64,000 nucleotides of DNA from Treponema sp. (GTDB lineage: Bacteria; Spirochaetota; Spirochaetia; Treponematales; Treponemataceae). Below the pieces are notes generated by a model. The model saw nothing but the letters and a program-made list of their open reading frames with translations. It was not told the origin of the DNA and did no database searches. The first letter of the stretch is position 1; every line of letters starts with the position of its first letter. The stretch lies in NCBI GenBank assembly GCA_022510865.1, contig JAFLSQ010000001.1, positions 62,001 through 126,000 of the forward strand, written 5' to 3'. Shown here piece by piece: positions 51,593 to 59,002 of this stretch. The translations under genes and the position numbers were made by a program.

Positions 51593-52673
51593 AGCAGATT
51601 CCCAGATTGCGGGCAGTTTTCAGCAAAGTGTCATCCTGCGGAACGGGTTTGACCCGCCCGGCGACAACAGAAAGCGGAGTGGCGACAATCTCGCCGCCTT
51701 TTGTCGCGACAAGATTTCCGAACCGGCCTTCGGCAAGAAAATCAGCGGCAGCGTCTCCAATCCTCGTGGCAAGAATTCTGTCGTAAGGCGACGGCTCGCC
51801 GCCTCTTTGAAGATAGCCCAGCACAGAAGTCCGGGTCTCAATTCCGGTCTCGGCCTCAATCTCTTTGGCAACGCGGAATCCAACGGAATGCGTCATGGCC
51901 TCACGCGCTTTTTTAAGCTCTTTTTTGCCAAGTTTCGCCTCGTTCAAATCCATCGCGCCCTCAGAGCAGGCAATGATGAAATATTCCTGCCCCTCCGATT
52001 TTTTTGCCTTCATATATTTCGCAATTTTTTTGATGTCATACGGAATTTCGGGAAGAAGAATCACGTCCGCGCGGGCAGCAAGCCCGGAATACAGGCCAAG
52101 CCATCCGACTTTATGACCCATAATCTCAACGACCATCGCCCTTCTGTGACTGCGTGCGGTCGTCCTGATTGCCTCGATTCCGTCTGTTGCAACATCAATC
52201 GCGGTGCGGAAGCCGAACGTCTCGTCCGTGCCAAAAATATCATTGTCGATTGTCTTCGGCAGTCCGATGACGTTGTAGCCTTCCTCAAACAAAAGCGATG
52301 CCGTCGTGTTCGTGCCGTTCCCGCCAAGGCACACAAGCGCGTCCAGTTTGTTGTCTTTGAAAGTTTTTCTGATTCCTTCAAGCGGAAGAAGCCCGGTATT
52401 TGGGTCAGGAACAGGATTTTTGAATGGCTTCACGCGGGAAGTTCCCAGCACCGAACCGCCCTGCGAGATGAGCGGCTGCAAATCAATCTCATCCATTTTA
52501 AAAGTGTCGCCGTCAATCAGACCGCGGTAACCGTTCCTGATTCCAATGAATTTCATGCCGTAATTATTTTTCCCGGAAATGCAGAGCGCGCGGATTGCCG
52601 CGTTCAGCCCGGGAGCGTCACCGCCGGAAGTCAGAATCCCGACAGTTTTTACAGAAGTCTTTGTTGTCGCCAT
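51582..52673 (-). CDS. pfkA: 6-phosphofructokinase (PfkA family)
   Basis: The 363-residue kinase phosphorylates fructose 6-phosphate. Motifs: GILTSGGDAPGLNAAIRAL, CLGGNGTNTTA, PKTIDNDIFGTDETFGF, IMGHKVGWLGLYSG and YLQRGGEPSPYDR. The Gly after GGN favours ATP over pyrophosphate. Asn replaces the usual Mg-binding Asp of GGDG, a feature that may mark the mixed-substrate group. The ATG at 52673 is 7 nt after TATAAT, with no ribosome site. The FMN enzyme gene overlaps its 3' end. Confidence 0.92.
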   Translation of the reverse strand: MATTKTSVKTVGILTSGGDAPGLNAAIRALCISGKNNYGMKFIGIRNGYRGLIDGDTFKMDEIDLQPLISQGGSVLGTSRVKPFKNPVPDPNTGLLPLEGIRKTFKDNKLDALVCLGGNGTNTTASLLFEEGYNVIGLPKTIDNDIFGTDETFGFRTAIDVATDGIEAIRTTARSHRRAMVVEIMGHKVGWLGLYSGLAARADVILLPEIPYDIKKIAKYMKAKKSEGQEYFIIACSEGAMDLNEAKLGKKELKKAREAMTHSVGFRVAKEIEAETGIETRTSVLGYLQRGGEPSPYDRILATRIGDAAADFLAEGRFGNLVATKGGEIVATPLSVVAGRVKPVPQDDTLLKTARNLGICFGD

Positions 52674-52680
52674 GCTAAAA

Positions 52681-52709
52681 ATTATAGCAAGAAAAAACTC
52701 ATAACACAA
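52681..52709 (-). promoter_or_regulatory. Promoter of pfkA, leaderless geometry
   Basis: On the minus strand TTGTGT (52704-52709), a 17-nt spacer and TATAAT (52681-52686) stand 7 nt before the ATG at 52673. Confidence 0.7.
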
Positions 52710-52925
52710 CGTTTTTCCGAGCAGTCAGCCGCAAAAGTAGCGCAAAGTCTCAGGCGGATTTTCTGACCGTCCCGGCAAGAAAATCCGCTGGAAGCGAATG
52801 AAAAAAACGGCAGCGTGGAAAAATCCGCAGGAAATCAGGGGGATTTTTTGACGGCCGCGCGAAAATCAGTTTTTTTGACGGCAAGGCGGGAAAATCGCAC
52901 AGAATTTTTCTTTTGCGGCGGATTA
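52710..52925. repeat. Intergenic stretch with degenerate GATTTT/GAAAATC motifs
   Basis: The gap contains a hairpin with 11-bp arms (GCGGATTTTCT and its complement) and further motifs such as GGGATTTTTTGACGG and GACGGCAAGGCGGGAAAATC. Similar motifs lie in other gaps (near 760, 6600, 9600, 21350, 42920, 50600). No gene is seen. Confidence 0.45.
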
Positions 52926-52954
52926 TTAACTCATTTCTGGCGATGTGCTAGAAT
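52926..52954 (+). promoter_or_regulatory. Promoter of the thioesterase gene, leaderless geometry
   Basis: TTAACT (52926-52931), a 17-nt spacer and TAGAAT (52949-52954) stand 8 nt before an in-frame GTG (52963) and 14 nt before ATG (52969). Confidence 0.5.
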
Positions 52955-52968
52955 GTTCCGGGGTGAAT

Positions 52969-53382
52969 ATGACGGACTTGGAAAAGGCGCGGGAATCTTT
53001 TGGCGGCGATTTGTACGCCACAAAAACAACCGGCATTCAAATTGACGAAGTTGGCGTGCAGTGCGCGAAATGCTCGCTCAAAATCACGGAGGCGCACCGC
53101 AACAGTTTTGGTGGCGTGATGGGCGGCGCAATCTTCACGTTGACGGATTATGCGTTCGCGGTTGCGTCGAATTTCAATCAGCAGCGGACGGTCTCTGTCA
53201 CAAGTCAGATAAATTTTCTGGGGATGGCAAAAGGCGGGACGCTCACGGCGGAAGCGCGGCTGATTAAGGACGGCCACACAACCTGCCTGTATGAGATAAA
53301 CATTGAGGACGATTTGCGCACAAAAATCGCGTTTGTGACAATCACCGGGATGAAAATACCGCCGAAAAAATCAGAGTCATAA
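52969..53382 (+). CDS. PaaI-like hotdog-fold thioesterase
   Basis: The 137-residue protein has the PaaI family core: EAHRNSFGGVMGGAIFTLTDYAFAVASN, then SVTSQINFLGMAKGGTLTAEARL. It would hydrolyse acyl- or aryl-CoA thioesters. Start is ATG at 52969 or GTG at 52963, which would suit a leaderless transcript. It ends 48 nt before the pheA attenuator leader peptide. Confidence 0.85.
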   Translation: MTDLEKARESFGGDLYATKTTGIQIDEVGVQCAKCSLKITEAHRNSFGGVMGGAIFTLTDYAFAVASNFNQQRTVSVTSQINFLGMAKGGTLTAEARLIKDGHTTCLYEINIEDDLRTKIAFVTITGMKIPPKKSES

Positions 53383-53392
53383 AATCAGGATA

Positions 53393-53421
53393 TTGACCTT
53401 GCCGCAGAAAATCATTATAAT
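53393..53421 (+). promoter_or_regulatory. Promoter of the phe attenuator and pheA operon
   Basis: TTGACC (53393-53398), a 17-nt spacer and TATAAT (53416-53421) stand 9 nt before the leader peptide ATG at 53431. Confidence 0.8.
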
Positions 53422-53430
53422 CTTGTACAA

Positions 53431-53523
53431 ATGAGTCTGAAAATCATAGTTTTTGTGCTTTCTTTCTTCTCGTCTTTTGCCTTTTACTTTTACGGCAGGA
53501 TTTGTGATTTCCGGAAAGCATAG
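53431..53523 (+). CDS. pheL: Phenylalanine-rich attenuator leader peptide
   Basis: The 30-residue ORF contains 7 Phe and 2 Tyr, mostly in a cluster reading SFFSSFAFYFY near residues 11-21, followed by GRICDFRKA and a TAG. It lies directly after the promoter and directly before a terminator and pheA. Too few charged phenylalanyl-tRNAs would stall a ribosome in this cluster. There is no Shine-Dalgarno and the start is about where transcription should begin. This arrangement is the classic amino-acid attenuator. The symbol follows the E. coli leader; the sequences themselves are not similar beyond Phe richness. Confidence 0.85.
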   Translation: MSLKIIVFVLSFFSSFAFYFYGRICDFRKA

Positions 53524-53584
53524 AAATAAGAATACGGCTTACAAAGCGGTTCTATCTTTCCGGATAGGGCCGTTTTTTTTTTTT
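53510..53584 (+). terminator. pheA attenuator: antiterminator and terminator
   Basis: The terminator stem pairs 53547-53556 (CGGTTCTATC) with 53563-53572 (GATAGGGCCG), with a 6-nt loop and T12 (53573-53584). A competing stem pairs TCCGGAAAGCATAGAA (about 53510-53525), with one bulged base, with TTCTATCTTTCCGGA (about 53550-53564). The first strand lies at the end of the leader peptide, so a ribosome at the stop codon would cover it and let the terminator form. Confidence 0.88.
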
Positions 53585-53598
53585 GCGCAGGAGGAAAA

Positions 53599-54402
53599 AT
53601 GAGGATTGCGTACAGCGGGATTGAGGGCGCGTTCGCCAACATCGTAGCGCGCAGAATTTTCCCGGGGCAGGAGCTTGTTCCGTTCGCGGATTTTCATGCG
53701 GCTTATGAGGCGGCACAATCCGGCGGATGTGATTACGCTGTGCTTCCAATAGAAAATTCCTATGCCGGCGAGGTTGGTCAGGTCATGGATTTACTTTTTC
53801 ACGGCGAGCTTTTTGTGAACGATGTCCACACGATGAACATTGTGCAGAATCTTCTTGGCGTGAAAGGCGCAAGCCTGCAATCCATAAAAAAAGTCATCAG
53901 CCATCCGCAGGCTTTGGAGCAGAGCGCGGATTTTCTGCAATCGCATGATTTTAAGACTGAAGAGGCGGTGAACACGGCACGCGCCGCAAAGCAGGTCGCA
54001 GAATTAAATGACGTTTCTGCGGCGGCGGTCGCAAGCGCGGAGACGGCGGAACTTTACGACCTTGAAATCATTGCCCGCGAGATAAACGGAAAAAGCGATA
54101 ATTCCACGCGGTTCGCGGTGCTCTCAAAAAACGAGGGCAGCCTGACCTCATCGGAAAAAACGACTTTCATCCTGATGTTCTCGGTGAAAAATGAGGCGGG
54201 CGCGCTTGTGAAGGTTCTGAACAAACTTTGGGAATTCGGCTACAATATGAGCGTCATTCACAGCCGTCCGCTCAAAGGGCTTGCCTGGTCATATTATTTT
54301 TACATCGAGGCGGAAGGTGAGTACGGCACACCGGCATTCCATCAGATGATTTCTGAGATTAAATACAGATGCGACAAACTTAAACTTTTAGGAAGATTTT
54401 AA
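53599..54402 (+). CDS. pheA: Prephenate dehydratase
   Basis: The enzyme converts prephenate to phenylpyruvate, the committed step to phenylalanine. It has the substrate-binding MRIAYSGIEGAFANIVARRIFPGQELVPFADF, the catalytic STRFAVLSKN motif near residue 175 and a C-terminal ACT domain (FMLMFSVKNEAGALVKVLNKLWEFGYN) for phenylalanine feedback. It is a single-domain dehydratase (267 residues) without chorismate mutase. AGGAGG precedes the ATG. Transcription is under the attenuator at 53431-53584. Confidence 0.95.
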   Translation: MRIAYSGIEGAFANIVARRIFPGQELVPFADFHAAYEAAQSGGCDYAVLPIENSYAGEVGQVMDLLFHGELFVNDVHTMNIVQNLLGVKGASLQSIKKVISHPQALEQSADFLQSHDFKTEEAVNTARAAKQVAELNDVSAAAVASAETAELYDLEIIAREINGKSDNSTRFAVLSKNEGSLTSSEKTTFILMFSVKNEAGALVKVLNKLWEFGYNMSVIHSRPLKGLAWSYYFYIEAEGEYGTPAFHQMISEIKYRCDKLKLLGRF

Positions 54403-54415
54403 AAGAGGTGATTAT

Positions 54416-55444
54416 ATGAACATGGATTTTGAGCGAAAAATCGCAGTTCCGGCAGAGGTGAAGGAGCAGTTTCCGGTCACTGGCAAGGTCAGCAAAATCG
54501 TTGAGGAGAAACGGGCGGAGGTGAAGGCCGTTTTTGAGGGGCGGCTGGACAAAATGCTTCTGATTTTAGGGCCTTGCTCCGCAGACAACGAGGATGCCGT
54601 CCTTGATTATATGCGCCGCCTCATTCCGGTGCAGGAAAAAGTGAAGGACAAGATTCTGATGGTCCCGCGCATTTACACGAACAAGCCGCGGACAACTGGC
54701 GAAGGCTACAAAGGTATGCTCCATCAGCCTGACCCGAACGCCAAACCGGATTTATACAAAGGGATTGTCGCGTGCCGTCACATGCACATGAAGGCCGTTG
54801 AGGAGACCGGTTTTGTTTTTGCGGATGAAATGCTTTACCCCGAAAACTATCAGTATCTGGATGATATTCTTGGCTATGTCGCGGTGGGTGCGCGCTCCGT
54901 GGAAGACCAGCAGCACCGCCTCACTGCAAGCGGAATTGAAGTGCCGGTCGGCATGAAAAATCCCACAAGCGGCGACTACTCGGTGATGATGAACGCAATC
55001 ATGGCGGCACAGCATTCGCACTCGTTCATTTACCGCGGCTGGGAAGTGCACTCAAATGGCAACGACCACTGCCACGCGATTCTGCGCGGCTCCACGAGCA
55101 AGCACGGAAACAGCCACCAGAACTATCACTACGAGGATTTGCTGCGCCTGTGCGACGCTTACGACGAGCGCGAGCTGAAAAATCCCGCGGTGATAATCGA
55201 CACAAACCATTCGAATTCGAACAAAAATCCGTTTGAGCAGCCCCGCATCGTGATGGACGTGCTCAATTCCTGCAAGCACAGCGACCGCATCGCAAAACTC
55301 GTGAAAGGTTTTATGATTGAAAGCTACATCGAGGACGGCTGCCAGAAAATCGGCGAGGGCGTTTACGGCAAATCGATTACAGACCCGTGCCTTGGCTGGC
55401 AAAAAACCGAGCAGATGATTTTTGACATTGCGGAAAAATTGTAG
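54416..55444 (+). CDS. aroF: DAHP synthase (type I, AroF/G/H)
   Basis: This enzyme condenses PEP and erythrose 4-phosphate, the first step of aromatic amino acid synthesis. The 342-residue protein has LLILGPCSADN, PRIYTNKPRTTGEGYKGMLHQPDPN, AVGARSVEDQQHRLTASG, ILRGSTSKHGN and the metal-site Cys/His/Glu residues. It lies 13 nt after pheA with AGAGGTGAT upstream, so the phe attenuator would control both pheA and this first-step enzyme. Which aromatic amino acid inhibits it cannot be told. Confidence 0.95.
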   Translation: MNMDFERKIAVPAEVKEQFPVTGKVSKIVEEKRAEVKAVFEGRLDKMLLILGPCSADNEDAVLDYMRRLIPVQEKVKDKILMVPRIYTNKPRTTGEGYKGMLHQPDPNAKPDLYKGIVACRHMHMKAVEETGFVFADEMLYPENYQYLDDILGYVAVGARSVEDQQHRLTASGIEVPVGMKNPTSGDYSVMMNAIMAAQHSHSFIYRGWEVHSNGNDHCHAILRGSTSKHGNSHQNYHYEDLLRLCDAYDERELKNPAVIIDTNHSNSNKNPFEQPRIVMDVLNSCKHSDRIAKLVKGFMIESYIEDGCQKIGEGVYGKSITDPCLGWQKTEQMIFDIAEKL

Positions 55445-55445
55445 A

Positions 55446-56558
55446 ATGCCCAAAAAGCAGGCTCATCGCAAAAAAACGGAGCGCATCCCGGCGACTTTCT
55501 GGCTTGCGCTCCGTTTTCTCATGCTGATTTTCATGGCGTTCCCGTTTTTCTCATGCGCCGGAAAATCCGTGAAAGTTACGGACAGCTTCAACGCAATGAG
55601 CACTTACGTCACCGTTCAGTTTTTTTCATCATCAAAAGACGGAAAAAATTTGTGCACGGCCGCAAAAAATGAGATTCTGGACATCGAGCGCGTTTTTTCC
55701 ACGACGCTCCCTCAGAGCGAGGTTTTTAAAATCAACCATGCGGCGGAAAACGACGTGCAAATCAGTCCGCAGGTAAAAAATCTTCTGGATTTTTCCGGGG
55801 AAATCCATCAGAAAACGGGCGGGCTTTTTAACCCCGCGCTTTATCCCGTGATTTTTGAGTGGGGATTCACGACGGAAAATTACAGCGTGCCGACTGCCGA
55901 GCGCATTTTTGAGCTGATGTCTCTGTGCGATTTTTCCACCCTTGAAGTCTCGCAGGATTGTGTCCTGCACAAAAAAGCCGGAACCCAGCTGGATTTTGGC
56001 GGGATTGCGAAGGGTTACGCCGGAGACGCGGCGCTGGACACGCTCGCGAGGATGGGCGCGACGGCCGCGCTCGTGAACCTTGGCGGGAACGTCCAGTTTT
56101 TCGGGAAAAAGCCGGATGGCTCGGCATGGACAATCGGCATAAAAAATCCGTGGACTGGCGAGCCTGCCTGCTCACTCAGAATGAGCGCGGAAGGCACGAC
56201 GGCGGTTGTCACAAGCGGCGGCTATGAGCGTTATTTTACCGGCGACGACGGCAATCGTTATTCCCACATTTTTGACCCGCGCACTGGCCGCCCCGCCCAA
56301 ACCGACCTGGAGAGCGTGACCGTTATCTGCGAGAAGGGCGTTTATGCGGACGCGCTGAGCACCGCGCTTTTTGTGATGGGAAAAACCGCCGCGATTGAAT
56401 TCTGGCAAAAAACGATGGCAGAGGAATCCGCGCCAGAAAATCAGTTTGATTTTATTCTGATGACAAAAGACCGGAAAATTTTGTACACAGACGGCCTGAA
56501 TCCCCGGCTGACACTCCTTTATGATTTTTCGGATGCGACGCTTATAACCGCACAGTGA
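55446..56558 (+). CDS. apbE: FAD:protein FMN transferase lipoprotein (ApbE)
   Basis: ApbE attaches FMN to proteins such as Rnf and Nqr subunits. The start at 55446 lies just after the DAHP synthase stop. A lipoprotein signal ends in FPFFSCAG. Family motifs are present: DSFNAMSTYVTVQFF, LDFGGIAKGYAGDAAL, LVNLGGNVQFFGKKPDG and YSHIFDPRTGRPAQTD near the C-terminal third. Length is 370 residues. Confidence 0.93.
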   Translation: MPKKQAHRKKTERIPATFWLALRFLMLIFMAFPFFSCAGKSVKVTDSFNAMSTYVTVQFFSSSKDGKNLCTAAKNEILDIERVFSTTLPQSEVFKINHAAENDVQISPQVKNLLDFSGEIHQKTGGLFNPALYPVIFEWGFTTENYSVPTAERIFELMSLCDFSTLEVSQDCVLHKKAGTQLDFGGIAKGYAGDAALDTLARMGATAALVNLGGNVQFFGKKPDGSAWTIGIKNPWTGEPACSLRMSAEGTTAVVTSGGYERYFTGDDGNRYSHIFDPRTGRPAQTDLESVTVICEKGVYADALSTALFVMGKTAAIEFWQKTMAEESAPENQFDFILMTKDRKILYTDGLNPRLTLLYDFSDATLITAQ

Positions 56559-56576
56559 AAGCATAGGAAACAAAGC

Positions 56577-56957
56577 GTGATGACGGAATTTTGCATAGTC
56601 GAATTTAAATATAGGAACAGCGTTTTCTACGCAATCTGGTGCACGGATGAGGACGACTATTTTTTTACGCAGGACGATGCGCTCGTTTGCTTTCCCACGT
56701 GGGAGGCTACGGAAAAATACTGCGCCGAAAAAAACTTCGGTGAGCCGGCTTTCGCCTCGTTTGATTTTGGCGGCATTGACCCGAAGAACTGCAATGACTA
56801 TTTGAAAAAATGGAACACCATCGACGATTTGGCAAGGACGTTGAAGATCGGCTTTCTCGGAAACGAGAATTTCTGCACCGACCTGTACGTAAAATTCGTG
56901 TGCAGCGCAAACATTCCCGCGCTGAACACCTCCGGCAAAAATACCGTACCGCGTTAG
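56577..56957 (+). CDS. Unknown protein, possibly frameshifted at its 3' end
   Basis: The 126-residue acidic protein (FYAIWCTDEDDYFFTQDDALVCFP, NTIDDLARTLKIGFLGNENF) has no recognised family. Start is GTG at 56577 or ATG at 56580, after TAGGAAAC. In another frame, directly past a run of five A near 56937, the sequence KYRTALDKEERRLIGRISKDM continues plausibly as protein to 57067. A one-base shift in the A run is therefore possible. It borders the decayed accessory region. Confidence 0.5.
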   Translation: MMTEFCIVEFKYRNSVFYAIWCTDEDDYFFTQDDALVCFPTWEATEKYCAEKNFGEPAFASFDFGGIDPKNCNDYLKKWNTIDDLARTLKIGFLGNENFCTDLYVKFVCSANIPALNTSGKNTVPR

Positions 56958-58027
56958 ACAAGGAGGAGCGGCGTTTGATTGGGCGCATATCAAAAGATAT
57001 GATTAGGATACTTCTGCTCGCCTTCGTAAGCAGGAGTGCATGCGAAAATCCACGGAGCGAAGTGTGAGAGATGCCGTGAAAAATCTTCCCCATTTTTTCC
57101 GCGTTTCTTGCGCCCCTGTTTTGCGGAGTGCTTTTCCGCTCTTGCACCGTTAAGGAAGATTCCGTTTTCGGACGACTCGTACATCAAGGCAGATTTGCTC
57201 CAACACGATGCCGCCCTCCACACGAAAAAAGGAAAACGCGCACTCGGCGGCATCACAGAATGGCTAGATTCGGAAAAACACATATACTACAAATATAACA
57301 ACACCGCCAGCGGAGGGTATTCTTGTACAGGAACGTCCAGTTCATAGAAACCTAACGAAAGAATTGCATTGGTCTTGAACTGACTGCCTTATGAACAGAA
57401 CAGGAACTGACGGTTAGATTAAACTATTCATTTTTTTACAAGGAGCTTCCTCCTCATGTCAAAAAGATTTGCCATTTTATGAAAAGATTGATTTAAAGTT
57501 TCTGCAAACTCCGCAACATTGGCAGAAACGGTTACTACACAAAGAGAAGCACCTACCCCGATGTCCGCGTTATCTTCCGTCTAAAACCGCCAGAAAGCTG
57601 GTAGGGCAAAAAGTACTGGAGGATCATCAGGCAATGCCATAAATGACATAAGATCTAACTAATCAAAATCGTGATTATTAGATCAATCAATAAAGGAGTT
57701 CGATTAACATGGCAAAGCTCCAAAAAGCAAACCAGACAATATTTACGCAGCCCCATTGTCGGACGGAACATATACATTTGGAAAAAAACTGCATATGAGG
57801 AAGTTATTTAGACAACGTAAAATCGCACATTTTTCTCAAGACGACAGGCGTTTCGCTTCAAATAAAGCAGAGATGGACTTTCACCCACCATCCTAGATGG
57901 GATTCACTACTTTTCTACCCACAAAAACACCGTTTTATGCTATAATCAAATATCATTTATATACAGTAATTTGTGTATATCAGATTGTTGTAACTACAAA
58001 ATGCAATTAAGTCTAGGAAGTATAAAT
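56958..58027. other. Decayed, partly AT-rich region without an intact gene
   Basis: About 1.07 kb has no convincing ORF. Base composition shifts to AT-rich from about 57350. A 13-bp inverted repeat with one bulge (GATCTAA and TTAGATC ends, about 57649-57681) and a ribosome site (AAAGGAG) precede a broken small ORF at 57710. A TATAAT and a 7-bp inverted pair (57959-57980) precede the TIR-like pseudogene. Confidence 0.55.
57710..57896 (+). pseudogene. Possible frameshifted Imm26-like immunity gene remnant
   Basis: An ATG after AAAGGAG opens MAKLQKA. A frame change then reads KPDNIYAAPLSDGTYTFGK, which resembles the start of Imm26-type immunity proteins (a short block with IPLxDGxYxFG). The frame continues to a TAG near 57896. 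Family assignment rests on a short stretch only. Confidence 0.3.
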
Positions 58028-58420
58028 ATGACTTATAATTTGTTCATTAGCCATTCGTAGTCTTATTCAGATGAGTATTCAAGGTTAGCAAACCTCTTGA
58101 ATAAAAAACCTGGGTTTTCTTGGAAAGATTACTCTGTTCCAAAAGATGACCCAATTCATAATGCTCCAACTACCGCCAAGCTGAGAGAGGCAATAGAAAA
58201 TCAAATGCGTCCAGCAAGTTGTGTTTTGATTTTAGCAGGTGTTTATGCAACTTATAGCAAATGGATAAATATTGAAATTGATTTGGCAAATAAGATGGGA
58301 AAGAAAATTATTGCAATCGAACCTTTTGGCTCAGAAAGAACATCATTGGTTGTAAAAGAAGCGGCGGATGAGATTGTAGGTTGGAATACAGACGCCATTA
58401 TTAATGCTATCAGTTCGTAG
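58028..58420 (+). pseudogene. TIR-like (MTH538/DUF1863, ThsB-type) gene with an early TAG
   Basis: AGGAAG precedes the ATG at 58028. The frame reads MTYNLFISHS, then TAG at 58058-58060, then SYSDEYSRLANLLNK and continues intact for about 120 residues (KDDPIHNAPTTAKLREAIENQ, CVLILAGVYATYSKWINIEIDLA, KKIIAIEPFG). FISHSW is the usual start of this TIR-like family, so the TAG sits where a Trp TGG is expected. Such proteins include ThsB of the Thoeris phage defence system; no ThsA partner is visible in the window. The gene is AT-rich compared with its neighbours, suggesting acquisition. Confidence 0.72.
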
Positions 58421-58461
58421 CAAGGAATGAAAAATCAAAGATTGATAGTCATTGCATACAA

Positions 58462-58686
58462 TCAGTATGCAATGACTTGCAGAACATGCGATGAACGTAA
58501 GTCAATCTCAACACAGATTATGAGGTCGCCGAGTTTGCGCTTGTCGTAGTTTTTTGTTCCGCTGGTTGTCTCCTCAATCCAGCCGTCAATGCAAAGGTTC
58601 TGCCTTTTGCAGAAATTGCCGATTTCAAAACGCTGGTTTTCGGCCGTCTGCCTGCCGCTTGAAATGCGGATGCAGCCGTATGTCAT
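58462..58686 (-). pseudogene. Truncated serine recombinase (resolvase/invertase N-terminus)
   Basis: The start MTYGCIRISSGRQTAENQRFE after AGGAAGGAAAC matches the N-terminal catalytic domain of small serine recombinases; the active Ser is in the ISSGRQ block. The match runs to about residue 56 (SGTKNYDKRKLGDLI) and then turns into unrelated sequence before a stop. Intact enzymes are near 190 residues. It is a remnant next to the TIR-like pseudogene. Confidence 0.7.
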
Positions 58687-58752
58687 GTTTCCTTCCTGAG
58701 TTCGTATAGTGCATGGCTCATGTGGATTATAGCAGAGGGTAATGTGCAGCAA

Positions 58753-59002
58753 TCACGGCTTATGCGGGGAACGCACATTGCTTATGGCGTACTGCGCGGG
58801 AAGTTCGTCCTTTTCGGTGAGCGTGCAAAATCACGCGACATCGCCATCTTCCACCGCCGTGAACGCGTTCCCATTCCGCAAAGTCGTTGTCGCGCATTTT
58901 CTGCGCAAGGTGCGAACCCGCCCGCCACGAGCAATGCTCGGAAAGCGCAGCCGCCTTTTCCCAAAACTCATGGTCGCGCATCATCACAAAAATTTCTGTC
59001 AT
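58753..59002 (-). pseudogene. Degraded GNAT-family acetyltransferase
   Basis: The frame starts MTEIFVMMRDHEFWEKAAALSEHCSW and runs to about residue 47 (EWERV). After a one-base shift it continues FTAVEDGDVA, a TGA, then FCTLTEKDELPAQY, which is the expected GNAT strand pattern. The rest of the domain is missing. It overlaps the start of the methyltransferase-like gene stop by 4 nt, so it once belonged to that operon. Confidence 0.6.

Noticed and set aside
51480-52766. A 428-residue frame opposite pfkA and the FMN enzyme
   Set aside because: It covers two convincing genes on the minus strand and shows no domain or ribosome site.
56958-58027. Transposase or insertion sequence
   Set aside because: No transposase motif or terminal inverted repeats were found; only broken small frames are visible.
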